A stretch of DNA of 60,773 bases from the NCBI GenBank assembly GCA_051880035.1, contig JBJENE010000025.1:1-60773 (forward strand). The letters are read 5' to 3'. Below are positions 32,670-40,646 of the stretch, one piece after another. Made by a program: the position numbers and the translations under genes. Position 1 is the stretch's first letter. Each line of letters opens with the position of its first letter. Source of the DNA: Eshraghiella sp051880035 (GTDB lineage Bacteria > Bacillota > Clostridia > Lachnospirales > Lachnospiraceae). The notes beneath the pieces are model-generated. The model was not told the DNA's origin and did no database searches. It saw only the letters and a program-made list of their open reading frames with translations.

Positions 32670-34718
32670 TTATAAATTAATTTTACCTGTTTCGCTATTC
32701 ATATATTCCGTAAGTTTTTTCCTTATGTCCGCATTTTCCGGAAGCGTGAGTCCCGGATCTTTAGAAAGAATCCGGGCAGCAGTATCTGCCGAAAGCTTTA
32801 ATATTCCTGCATCCGCAAAAATATCGCCCAATTGAAAATCAAAATCACCGCTTTGCCTTGTTCCAAGCATGTCCCCGGGGCCTCTCAGTTTCAAATCCTG
32901 TTCGGCAATATAGAAACCGTCATTGCTTTCTTTAAGGATATGAAGTCTCTTCATGGTAATTTCATTCTTAGAATTACTTACGAAGATACAATATGACATG
33001 TCGCTTCCCCTTCCCACACGGCCTCTTAACTGATGAAGCCCTGCCAGTCCGAAACGCTCGGCATTTTCTATCATCATAACAGTGGCATTGGGAACGTTAA
33101 TTCCCACCTCGACAACTGTTGTTGATACGAGTATGTGTATTTCCCCGGCCGCAAACCTTTCCATGATACTGTTTTTCTCGGAAGGTTTCATTTTACCGTG
33201 AAGGAAAGCGATTACAGTATCGGGTGGAAATTCTTTTTTAATTTTGCGGGAATACTCCTCAACATTTTCCAGATCCGATTCGTCATCTTCCCTTGCCATT
33301 GCACATATTATGTATGCCTGATGACCTTTTTTAAGTTCATTTTTAATAAATCGGTATGCATTAGGTCTGTACGAATCATCTACGATACAGTTTTTAATCG
33401 GAAGTCGGTTTAACGGCTTTTCATCTACAATGGAAATATCCAGATCACCGTATAAAATAATCGCTAAAGACCTGGGAATCGGAGTCGCACTCATAACAAG
33501 CACATGGGGATTGGCACCTTTTTTGTAAAGAGATTCTCTCTGTTTAACTCCGAAACGGTGCTGCTCATCCGTAACTACAAGTCCGGGATTATTAAAAGAT
33601 GTTCCATCCGTTATGACCGCATGGGTTCCGATAATAATATCCGCCTCACCCGATGCTGCCATTTCATGGGCTTTTTTCTTGTCTGTAGCACTTAAAGAGC
33701 CGGTCATAAGAACGCATTTGTATGGAAGACTGTTTTGCTCAATAATATCCGTTAAAGACGAAAAATGCTGTTTGGCAAGTACCTCGGTGGGAGCCATCAG
33801 AACACCCTGATATCCGGCACTGCATGTATCAATAAGTGCAAGAAAAGCAAGAATTGTTTTGCCGGAACCCACATCACCCTGTATAAGTCTGTTCATGGTT
33901 CTTGGACCTGACATATCACCTATAAGCTCATCGTATACTCTTTTTTGTGCGTTTGTTAATTCGTAACCCAGATTTGCAAGAATTCTTGCAGATTCAGGGG
34001 ATTTTTTAACTATATATGAGTTGCTTGCAAGTAAATTTGCATTTTTTAGACTTTTTACAGACATGGTAAAAAGAAAAAATTCATCAAATACAATTCTTTT
34101 TCTTGCAGCCTTTAACATTTCTTCATTATGCGGAAAATGAATGGCTCTTATAGCTTCATCCCTGTCTATTAAATTATTTTCCGTAAGAATATCCTGTGGA
34201 AGATATTCTTTTGGTGCTTCAAAATAACTTAATGCGGCAAGAACAGCTTTTTTCACCGTATTATTGGTAAGTCCGGCCGTAAGTCTGTATACCGGCTGCA
34301 TGGAATTCATTTTGTTTCCATATTCGTCGCGGGAATAAATACCCGGTTGTTCCATAAAAACAAGGCTGCCTTTAATTGCAACCTTGCCTCTGAATATATA
34401 TCTGTATCCTTTTTTTAAATTGCTTTTGAGAAAAGGCATATTAAACCATGTAAGTTTAATGCGCTTCCCAAAATCATCCGCAGCATATACGGAAAGTACC
34501 TTATACTTTGAAAGAGTATTTATCTCGCAGGAAGTAATTATGGTACCTTCAAACGCATATGTCTTCTCTTCAGTCATTTCTGAAACGGGAACAGGAGCTT
34601 CAAACACATCATATGTCCGCGGAAAAAAAGTTATCAGATCTTCCACCTCATATAATCCCAGCTTGTTAAAAAGCTTCTCCGTCTTGTCGCCTATTCCCTT
34701 TAATGCACTTATTTTCAT
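32670..34718 (-). CDS. recG: ATP-dependent DNA helicase RecG
   Basis: 682 residues, full length. N-terminal wedge (OB) domain, Walker A GDVGSGKT, DEAD-type box VTDEQHRFG, MSATPIPRSLA, and motif V/VI LVSTTVVEVGINVPNATVMMIENAERFG and GRVGRG. Remodels stalled forks and Holliday junctions. It follows fakA/yloV by 15 bases. In Bacillus the order is also yloV ... recG. The start has only a weak GTGAAG. Confidence 0.96.
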   Translation of the reverse strand: MKISALKGIGDKTEKLFNKLGLYEVEDLITFFPRTYDVFEAPVPVSEMTEEKTYAFEGTIITSCEINTLSKYKVLSVYAADDFGKRIKLTWFNMPFLKSNLKKGYRYIFRGKVAIKGSLVFMEQPGIYSRDEYGNKMNSMQPVYRLTAGLTNNTVKKAVLAALSYFEAPKEYLPQDILTENNLIDRDEAIRAIHFPHNEEMLKAARKRIVFDEFFLFTMSVKSLKNANLLASNSYIVKKSPESARILANLGYELTNAQKRVYDELIGDMSGPRTMNRLIQGDVGSGKTILAFLALIDTCSAGYQGVLMAPTEVLAKQHFSSLTDIIEQNSLPYKCVLMTGSLSATDKKKAHEMAASGEADIIIGTHAVITDGTSFNNPGLVVTDEQHRFGVKQRESLYKKGANPHVLVMSATPIPRSLAIILYGDLDISIVDEKPLNRLPIKNCIVDDSYRPNAYRFIKNELKKGHQAYIICAMAREDDESDLENVEEYSRKIKKEFPPDTVIAFLHGKMKPSEKNSIMERFAAGEIHILVSTTVVEVGINVPNATVMMIENAERFGLAGLHQLRGRVGRGSDMSYCIFVSNSKNEITMKRLHILKESNDGFYIAEQDLKLRGPGDMLGTRQSGDFDFQLGDIFADAGILKLSADTAARILSKDPGLTLPENADIRKKLTEYMNSETGKINL

Positions 34719-34733
34719 AAAACTTCACACATT

Positions 34734-36422
34734 TTATTCAACAGAAAGGATATAATAGTAAATCGGCTGTCCACCGTAATTCACTTCAATATCCACATCA
34801 GGATACTCTTCTTCCACAGCTGCCGCAAGAGCCTCTGCGTCCTCTTTGGTAACCTCATTTCCGTAATAAATACTGATTAACTCGGAATCTTCATCTACAA
34901 GACTTCCAATCATATCCTTTGTAACAGTGGAAATATCCTGTCCTACGGCCATAATTGTCTTATCACCGATACCCATAATATCACCCTGTTTAATTGTTTT
35001 ATCATCGATTTCCGTATCTCTTACGGCATATGTTACAGAACCGGACTTAACATTGGCAATTTCATCCTGCATTGTGGCAAGATTATCCTCAGGAGTTGCC
35101 TCTTCATCATATACTATCATTGCTGATATTCCCTGAGGAACAGTCTTTGTCGGAACAACAATAATATTCTTATCCTCAACAATGCTCTGAGCCTGCTGTG
35201 CCGCAAGAATAATATTGGAGTTGTTAGGGAAAATAAAAACATTATCCGCATGAACCTTTTCGATGGCATTTAACATGTCTTCCGTACTAGGATTCATCGT
35301 CTGTCCGCCTTCGATTACATAATCTATTCCAAGGCTCTTAAAAATCTCACTTAATCCTTCTCCGGCTGATACTGAAATAAAACCATACTTCTTATTAGGA
35401 ACATCTTCCTCAACCGGTTCAGGTTCTTTCTCTGCCTGTTCATTAGCAATCTTGGATGCGTTGGCAATTACTCTTTCGTGATGCTCCTCACGCATATTAT
35501 CAACTTTCATTCTGGTAAGTGAACCAAATGTAAGTCCTTTCTCAAATGCAAGTCCCGGATGATTGGTATGAACATGTACCTTAATTATCTCGTCATCTGC
35601 AACAAGCACGATTGAGTCACCGATTGATTCAAGATAAGCCTTAAACTCAGCTTCCTTGGCTTCATTAAACTCTTTCTCAATCATAACGATAAACTCTGTA
35701 CAATATCCGAATTTAATATCTGCTTCCGTAAGTCCCTGGGCAGAGATTTCGGATGAACCGGAAGATGCTCTTCCCTGACTTTCAACAGCTTCGAAATTAA
35801 TTTCCTTACCAAGGAGTGCGTCATATGCACCCTTCATAACCTGCATAAGACCCTGTCCGCCTGAATCAACAACGCCTGCCTGCTTAAGAACCGGTAATAA
35901 TTCCGGAGTCTGCTCCAGAACCACATCACCATGTTTGATGACAAGATCCATAAGCTCTTCAATGTCAGAAATCTTTGGTGCCAGTTCGGCAATCTTTTCT
36001 GCCATTCCTCTTGCAACAGTAAGAATCGTGCCTTCCTTAGGCTTCATAACAGCCTTGTATGCTGTCTCTACTGCTTTCTGGGCAGCCATTGCAAGAATCT
36101 GTGAATCTAATTTATCATACTCACGAATAACCTTTGTAAATCCTCTTAATAACTGGGAAAGAATAACGCCTGAGTTACCTCTTGCGCCTCTTAATGAGCC
36201 GCCTGAGATTGCCTTTGAAAGACTCTCCATTGTAGGATTGTCAAGAGCATTAACCTCCTTGGCTGCTGACATAATCGTCAATGTCATATTCGTTCCCGTA
36301 TCTCCGTCAGGAACAGGAAAAACATTCAAGTCATTTATCCATTCTTTCTTTGCTTCAAGATTAGCCGCTCCGGCAAGAAAAAGTTTCCTGACTGCCATTG
36401 CGTCTATTGTCGTCGTTGCCAC
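34734..36422 (-). CDS. fakA: DAK2-domain fatty acid kinase, YloV/FakA
   Basis: 562 residues from GTG 36422, eight bases after AGGAGG; a longer frame starting at 36485 contains this ribosome-binding site and is rejected. N-terminal DAK2 ATP-binding domain (NVFPVPDGDTGTNMTLTI; GARGNSGVILSQLLRGF), middle domain, and C-terminal DegV-like EDD1 domain. In known systems FakA phosphorylates exogenous fatty acids carried by FakB (DegV) proteins; no FakB gene is in the window. Next to yloU, as in Bacillus. Confidence 0.93.
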   Translation of the reverse strand: MATTTIDAMAVRKLFLAGAANLEAKKEWINDLNVFPVPDGDTGTNMTLTIMSAAKEVNALDNPTMESLSKAISGGSLRGARGNSGVILSQLLRGFTKVIREYDKLDSQILAMAAQKAVETAYKAVMKPKEGTILTVARGMAEKIAELAPKISDIEELMDLVIKHGDVVLEQTPELLPVLKQAGVVDSGGQGLMQVMKGAYDALLGKEINFEAVESQGRASSGSSEISAQGLTEADIKFGYCTEFIVMIEKEFNEAKEAEFKAYLESIGDSIVLVADDEIIKVHVHTNHPGLAFEKGLTFGSLTRMKVDNMREEHHERVIANASKIANEQAEKEPEPVEEDVPNKKYGFISVSAGEGLSEIFKSLGIDYVIEGGQTMNPSTEDMLNAIEKVHADNVFIFPNNSNIILAAQQAQSIVEDKNIIVVPTKTVPQGISAMIVYDEEATPEDNLATMQDEIANVKSGSVTYAVRDTEIDDKTIKQGDIMGIGDKTIMAVGQDISTVTKDMIGSLVDEDSELISIYYGNEVTKEDAEALAAAVEEEYPDVDIEVNYGGQPIYYYILSVE

Positions 36423-36493
36423 TTCTAAATCCTCCTTATTGATCAACAAAAATCCGAAAGATGTTACCTTTCTGTAATAAAACAAAAATCAGA

Positions 36494-36853
36494 TCAGTCG
36501 ATGATTCTGACGCCTTCAACATAAACATTGATTCGGCCAACTTTCATGCCGGTAAATTCTTCAACTTTATATTTTACATTATGAACAAGATTGTCAGCTA
36601 CCGTAGAAATACTTACACCATATGCAACAATTACATGAAAATCTATAACGATTTTATTCTTGTCATCATATGAAACTGAAATACCGCGTGTAAGGCTTTC
36701 TTTTTTTAATAATTTTACAAATCCGTCCTTAATATTGACAGATGCCATACCAACAATACCAAAACACTCAACAGCTGTTGCGCCTGCATATTTTGCAATT
36801 ACATCATTATCAATAAGAACTTCTCCGTATTGATTATCCAAATGTCCTTTCAT
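36494..36853 (-). CDS. yloU: Asp23/Gls24 family protein YloU
   Basis: 119 residues. Family core GEVLIDNDVIAKYAGATAVECFGIVGMA and DFHVIVAYGVSISTVADNLVHNVKYKVEEFTG. Such proteins associate with the membrane and envelope stress responses. Partner gene of fakA/yloV. Ribosome-binding site AGGAGG. Confidence 0.95.
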   Translation of the reverse strand: MKGHLDNQYGEVLIDNDVIAKYAGATAVECFGIVGMASVNIKDGFVKLLKKESLTRGISVSYDDKNKIVIDFHVIVAYGVSISTVADNLVHNVKYKVEEFTGMKVGRINVYVEGVRIID

Positions 36854-36888
36854 GTGCTGTTCCTCCTAATTACAAGATTTACACAACA

Positions 36889-36917
36889 ATTATACATTAT
36901 TTTAACATAAAAGAAAA
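36889..36917 (-). promoter_or_regulatory. Possible yloU promoter
   Basis: Minus strand TATAAT (plus 36889-36894) with a weak -35 TTTTCT (plus 36912-36917) at 17 bases. Plausible because strong hairpins separate rpmB from yloU. Confidence 0.5.
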
Positions 36918-36920
36918 CAC

Positions 36921-36965
36921 TATTTTTTGCTTTATAGGACGAAGTTTCCTATAAAGCAAAAAATA
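36921..36965 (-). terminator. Second hairpin, 19-bp perfect stem
   Basis: TATTTTTTGCTTTATAGGA at 36921-36939 pairs perfectly with 36947-36965 over a 7-base loop. The A/T ends of the stem act as U-tracts on either strand. Its first strand (minus direction) is also the U-tract of the preceding hairpin. Confidence 0.75.
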
Positions 36966-36994
36966 AGACCGAAGGGCTTAGAACCCGTCGGTCT
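36966..36994 (-). terminator. rpmB terminator
   Basis: AGACCGA (36966-36972) and TCGGTCT (36988-36994), extended by GGG/CCC past one mismatch, followed on the minus strand by TATTTTTTG. It lies just after the rpmB stop codon. Confidence 0.8.
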
Positions 36995-37007
36995 ATATCT
37001 GTCACCA

Positions 37008-37193
37008 TTAAGCTCTTTCAACAGCGCCTGATCTTAAACAAGAAGTACATACATACATCTTTTTAGCCTGGCCATTAACCTTAACCTTTACAGATTTTAC
37101 ATTTGATTTCCACATTTTGTTGGACCTTCTGTGTGAGTGGCTTACCTTAATTCCAAAGTGAGCTCCTTTATCACAAATAGCACATTTAGCCAT
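37008..37193 (-). CDS. rpmB: Ribosomal protein L28 (bL28)
   Basis: 61 residues, complete: MAKCAICDKGAHFGIKVSHSHRRSNKMW and MYVCTSCLRSGAVERA. The two CxxC pairs mark the zinc-binding form. Monocistronic by its promoter and terminator. Ribosome-binding site AAAGGAGG. Confidence 0.97.
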   Translation of the reverse strand: MAKCAICDKGAHFGIKVSHSHRRSNKMWKSNVKSVKVKVNGQAKKMYVCTSCLRSGAVERA

Positions 37194-37246
37194 GTTTGCA
37201 CCTCCTTTAAGATGATTAAACCATAATCAGGTTCACAACAAAAGTT

Positions 37247-37275
37247 ATGATAGCAGATTATTAATATATTTGCAA
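37247..37275 (-). promoter_or_regulatory. rpmB promoter
   Basis: Minus strand TTGCAA (plus 37270-37275), 17-base spacer, TATCAT (plus 37247-37252), about 50 bases before the rpmB start. Confidence 0.75.
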
Positions 37276-37307
37276 GCATTTTTTATAAAATAGTAAATAT
37301 TTTATAT

Positions 37308-37457
37308 TTATTTGCAATTATCCGCCATAAAAAGATTATAGCCTAAAATCAGAAGAATAAGAATAATGCACACACTTATAAACGTATTACTCAGGAATAA
37401 TTTTATTATCATACCTATACCGATAAAAAATATAGCAAATCCCAGGATTCTTTTCAA
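37308..37457 (-). CDS. 49-residue two-helix membrane protein
   Basis: A short gene, starting at TTG 37457 with GAGGGG six bases upstream. The product, MKRILGFAIFFIGIGMIIKL onward to LGYNLFMADNCK, consists of two hydrophobic helices (about 4-21 and 27-44) joined by a short FLSNTF turn, with a Lys/Arg N-terminus. The helix-turn-helix design and strong ribosome-binding site argue for a real gene. I recall very similar short proteins in clostridia but cannot name a family. It fills what would otherwise be a 350-base gap between rpmB and gerW. Role unknown; perhaps sporulation or membrane related given its neighbour. Confidence 0.65.
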   Translation of the reverse strand: MKRILGFAIFFIGIGMIIKLFLSNTFISVCIILILLILGYNLFMADNCK

Positions 37458-37507
37458 TAATATCCCCTCAGTATAATACCCATATTATGTTAATACTATT
37501 ATATGAA

Positions 37508-37537
37508 AAAACTGCCGCGATATTCCACGACAGTTTT
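37508..37537 (-). terminator. gerW operon terminator
   Basis: AAAACTG (37508-37514) and CAGTTTT (37531-37537). On the minus strand pairing continues to 12 bp with two G-U pairs and is followed by TTC. Eleven bases after the gerW stop. Confidence 0.75.
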
Positions 37538-37547
37538 AATATACATA

Positions 37548-37940
37548 TTATTCTTTGTTAATTGCTTCATTCACAGCTTTGTCCACTTCCGGGTCATTTT
37601 TATCGAACTTACTCATAATTTTATCAAAAATGTCAGGAATCATATCTATAATCTTAGTAAGGGAATCCTGATTTTTTACATTTACAAGTCTTGTAATTCC
37701 GTCATGAATGACAAGAACTGCGCTTGGGCTCATTTTACCGCCTATTCCGCCTGCTGCTTTGTTCTTATTTTCATTGGTTCCTGCTCCTGCCGCTACACCG
37801 AATGACACATCCACAAGAGGCAGTATAATAGTATCGTTCACGGTGACAGGCTCACCTACAACGGTCTTTGCAGAAAGGAAACCGTCCATCCCCTTAAATA
37901 ATGACGCTACGGTAGCATCAAATTTTGTGTTTTCTGCCAT
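37548..37940 (-). CDS. gerW: GerW family sporulation protein (YtfJ)
   Basis: 130 residues from ATG 37940, with AAGGAGG nine bases upstream; an upstream in-frame start (37964) covers the ribosome-binding site. Seen: FLSAKTVVGEPVTVNDTIILPLVDVSFGVAAGAG and KMSPSAVLVIHDG, the YtfJ core. The glycine-rich insert (AAGGIGGK) is usual. In Bacillus GerW is needed for germination with L-alanine. Its upstream neighbour is the DUF2953 protein, the usual YtfI partner. Confidence 0.94.
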   Translation of the reverse strand: MAENTKFDATVASLFKGMDGFLSAKTVVGEPVTVNDTIILPLVDVSFGVAAGAGTNENKNKAAGGIGGKMSPSAVLVIHDGITRLVNVKNQDSLTKIIDMIPDIFDKIMSKFDKNDPEVDKAVNEAINKE

Positions 37941-37969
37941 AATTAATAACCTCCTTAACGGCAAAATAA

Positions 37970-38899
37970 TTATATATCAAGCTTTTCAATTATCATATAG
38001 ATTTTCTCATTCATACAAAGCTTAACATACCATACTATAATCCATAACACACATACCCTGCCCTTGATAAGTCCGTCAAGTTCGAATTTCTTGTTCTCAA
38101 AGTCGGGATTAACATATAAATTAAGTCCCAATAATGCAGCCATCGCATACATTGCTCCAAGAAGTTCTCCGGTCTTATCGGGCTCTCCGGTTCCGAATTC
38201 AATTATGAATTTCTGTTTTCTCGGCCGGAAATGTTTGAGAAGCTTTTTAATCATCAAAATCAGATATAAAACCGCTTCTTTATTTTCAGGGTCCCTTATC
38301 TGGGCCATCACTCTGTTTTTGGTTTCGTTAATATTTTTAATTCCGGCTTTTATTCTATTATATCTGTCTTTAAGCCGTTTGAAAATATTTTTTTTAGGCT
38401 TCTTATTCTTTTTATTCCCTGATTTTTTGTTTATATTCAATAAAGCTGTTTTATTAATTTCCGTCTCCGGCCCGGTTTCGGTTACCGGAGCATTTTCTTT
38501 TACCGGTGCTTTTGGGGGTTCTTTTATAATTTTTGTTTCCGGTATCTTTTGTGATTTGTTCTTTTGGGCCTTTTTAGCTCTCTTTTTCGCCTTTTTGGCT
38601 TTTCTTTTTGCTTTCTTTCTGGCTTTTTTCTCCTCATCATCGTCAAAAAGATTTCTCCAGAGTACTATGGCTTCGCCTTCCGCATTACCGTCCCTGTACA
38701 ATATATACCCGTGAACAAGGCGGCCGAACGAACCGAATTTAATATCGATGTCCGGTTTGCCATGATATGAAAATTGGCCCTTATATCGAACCGGCATAAA
38801 CAAAAACCAGCATACAAAGATAAGGAACAGACCCACAATCACGCCGATTGCGATACCTGCAACTTTTAAAATTGTAAGAAAAACTGTTAAAAAAATCAT
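37970..38899 (-). CDS. DUF2953 membrane protein, YtfI-like
   Basis: 309 residues from ATG 38899, seven bases after GGGAG. One N-terminal membrane segment (IFLTVFLTILKVAGIAIGVIVGLFLI), a short beta-rich stretch (YKGQFSYHGKPDIDIKFGSF), then a long Lys/Ala-rich linker (residues about 90-200) and a C-terminal DUF2953 region (FIIEFGTGEPDKTGELLGAMYAMAALLG). Paired with gerW as in other spore formers, so a sporulation role is inferred. The very basic linker is unusual and could bind nucleic acid or the membrane. A longer frame beginning at 39028 is rejected because it overlaps the preceding gene. Confidence 0.85.
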   Translation of the reverse strand: MIFLTVFLTILKVAGIAIGVIVGLFLIFVCWFLFMPVRYKGQFSYHGKPDIDIKFGSFGRLVHGYILYRDGNAEGEAIVLWRNLFDDDEEKKARKKAKRKAKKAKKRAKKAQKNKSQKIPETKIIKEPPKAPVKENAPVTETGPETEINKTALLNINKKSGNKKNKKPKKNIFKRLKDRYNRIKAGIKNINETKNRVMAQIRDPENKEAVLYLILMIKKLLKHFRPRKQKFIIEFGTGEPDKTGELLGAMYAMAALLGLNLYVNPDFENKKFELDGLIKGRVCVLWIIVWYVKLCMNEKIYMIIEKLDI

Positions 38900-38927
38900 T
38901 CCAAAACTCCCGGTACTCTGCAAAGTA

Positions 38928-39236
38928 TCAGCAAAAATATGCCTGCATGTCCATATCGTGGGTTTTGTCGTAAACCTCCTCCACAATACGCTCCACAAGC
39001 TCCAGCGCTTCGCCCTTTCCCAATGCAATACCTACAACAGTGTATGATTTATCGACGGTGGAAAAGGTGTTAAGCATGGTCATTTCACATATATCCAGAA
39101 GATTTCCCGGTTCTTTTGCCAGTGTCACAACAAAAACACCGGGAATAAACTTTTCATGCTTAACAATCTTTTTTAATCTCTTCTCATCAAGAGATGCCAT
39201 TTTGCCAAAATACAGTTTTTTACTGAATTTAATCAT
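38928..39236 (-). CDS. Unknown protein, 102 residues
   Basis: Not recognised. Seen: basic N-terminus MIKFSKKLYFGKMASLDEKRLKKIVKHEKFI, a hydrophobic strand GVFVVTLAKEPGNLL, and an amphipathic C-terminus (GKGEALELVERIVEEVYDKTHDMDMQAYFC). No signal peptide or membrane helix. The ATG shares one base with the stop of the previous gene, so the two are made together. Downstream are the YtfI and GerW genes. Confidence 0.75.
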   Translation of the reverse strand: MIKFSKKLYFGKMASLDEKRLKKIVKHEKFIPGVFVVTLAKEPGNLLDICEMTMLNTFSTVDKSYTVVGIALGKGEALELVERIVEEVYDKTHDMDMQAYFC

Positions 39237-40633
39237 TACTCATCTCCGGCAATCATCATATGAATAAGCGACATACATGCCTGTTGCTCCGCAGGCTCAC
39301 TGCATTGACCCAAAGCAACATGTACATATTTTGCAAATTCGTCCATACTGTTAAAAAAGTTAGGCAGATTTCCTATTACTGATGCCATAACTGCTCTTCT
39401 GTATAATTTTCCCTTTTGTTCAAACAATTCAGAAAATTCTTTAACAAGCTCCTCAACCGCTTCTGCAATAAATTCTTCTCCTGCAATTTCATGATCATCT
39501 TCATTATGTTTAAGAGATGCAAAAGTACTTGCGGACTGTAATTTGCTTATTGTATCAAGAATATCAGCCTTATCTCTTAACTCCGGTTTACTAAACTCTT
39601 TTTCGTTAATACTTTTTATTTCATCGAGAGTGCTTTCAGGATAATAAATCATTCCGCCGATTTTCTCCTGAAGGCCCTCAAATTCACTGAATTTCTCTGC
39701 CCACTCCGGATCGGGACTGCTTACACCGGAAATCACCCGGCAGCTTTCTCCGATAATATTAAGAAGCTTTTCTTCTTCATTGACATCCGTATATGCTCCG
39801 TCGCAAAGCAGTAAAGAGTATATATCATTGATAATCTCCGTAAGAACAACATATATGTCCGCATATTCCATAACCATTGCGGAAACATTATCAAGCTTAT
39901 CCCTGAACAGCTCATATGCCGCCTTGTCAAAATCTTCATACGGTGCTTCCGACAGTTCTTTGTCAATTTTTTCAAATTCGGCAAATTCTTTTTCAAAACC
40001 GTCCGGTCTGTATATTGTTCCTGCCGTCTTAAGCATATAGGAGAAATCTCTTACCGAAAGTTTTTCACTGTCCTTATAAAGAGAAAAAGCATCTTTTATC
40101 ATATCAAAAAATTTGTTTTTGGACAATCTCATAGGCAGCTGGGATACAACCATGGAAATTTTCATATTTACAACAGAGTTGTCCTTGTCGCTGACTACAT
40201 AATGAGCAATATCTTTTTCAAATTTGCCGGTATAGTATAAATTGTTAAACTCTGGTTCTTTAAAACGGAACTCAATTCTGTTCAGTATATATTCGTATAT
40301 CTGAAATTTATCCGTATACGAAGTAAGTATCTCCATAATCCGAATTAAATCATTACGCAGATTTTCTGCCTCATCCCTGTTATCTATTCCGGCTGTTCTA
40401 TCGGTTATTTTCATCACAAGATTCTGTACCCTGTCAACATAAGGTTTTATGGTATCCTGCTGTTCTTTATTTAAATCGTAAAACATTTCCGAAAAAGTAT
40501 AATAATTCATTGAAAGACGAAGCATCGCCATCCGGCGGTACAGTGATGTAAGTCCCTTATAATATACGGGAAAATTATCATCAAAGTGTCTGCCTTTTAA
40601 CAATTCATTAACCGCATTTGTCAGTTCTGCCAT
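39236..40633 (-). CDS. Unknown 465-residue soluble helical protein
   Basis: Not recognised. Almost entirely charged, helical sequence without membrane segments, catalytic motif or repeats that I can name. Seen: MAELTNAVNELLKGRHFDDNFPVYYKGLTSLYRRMAML at the N-terminus, a long acidic middle, and LYRRAVMASVIGNLPNFFNSMDEFAKYVHVALGQC near the C-terminus. It begins with a good GGAG ribosome-binding site 13 bases after lysA. It and the next gene form a coupled pair. A structural or regulatory role is possible; no function is claimed. Confidence 0.75.
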   Translation of the reverse strand: MAELTNAVNELLKGRHFDDNFPVYYKGLTSLYRRMAMLRLSMNYYTFSEMFYDLNKEQQDTIKPYVDRVQNLVMKITDRTAGIDNRDEAENLRNDLIRIMEILTSYTDKFQIYEYILNRIEFRFKEPEFNNLYYTGKFEKDIAHYVVSDKDNSVVNMKISMVVSQLPMRLSKNKFFDMIKDAFSLYKDSEKLSVRDFSYMLKTAGTIYRPDGFEKEFAEFEKIDKELSEAPYEDFDKAAYELFRDKLDNVSAMVMEYADIYVVLTEIINDIYSLLLCDGAYTDVNEEEKLLNIIGESCRVISGVSSPDPEWAEKFSEFEGLQEKIGGMIYYPESTLDEIKSINEKEFSKPELRDKADILDTISKLQSASTFASLKHNEDDHEIAGEEFIAEAVEELVKEFSELFEQKGKLYRRAVMASVIGNLPNFFNSMDEFAKYVHVALGQCSEPAEQQACMSLIHMMIAGDE

Positions 40634-40646
40634 ATAAAAACTCCTG

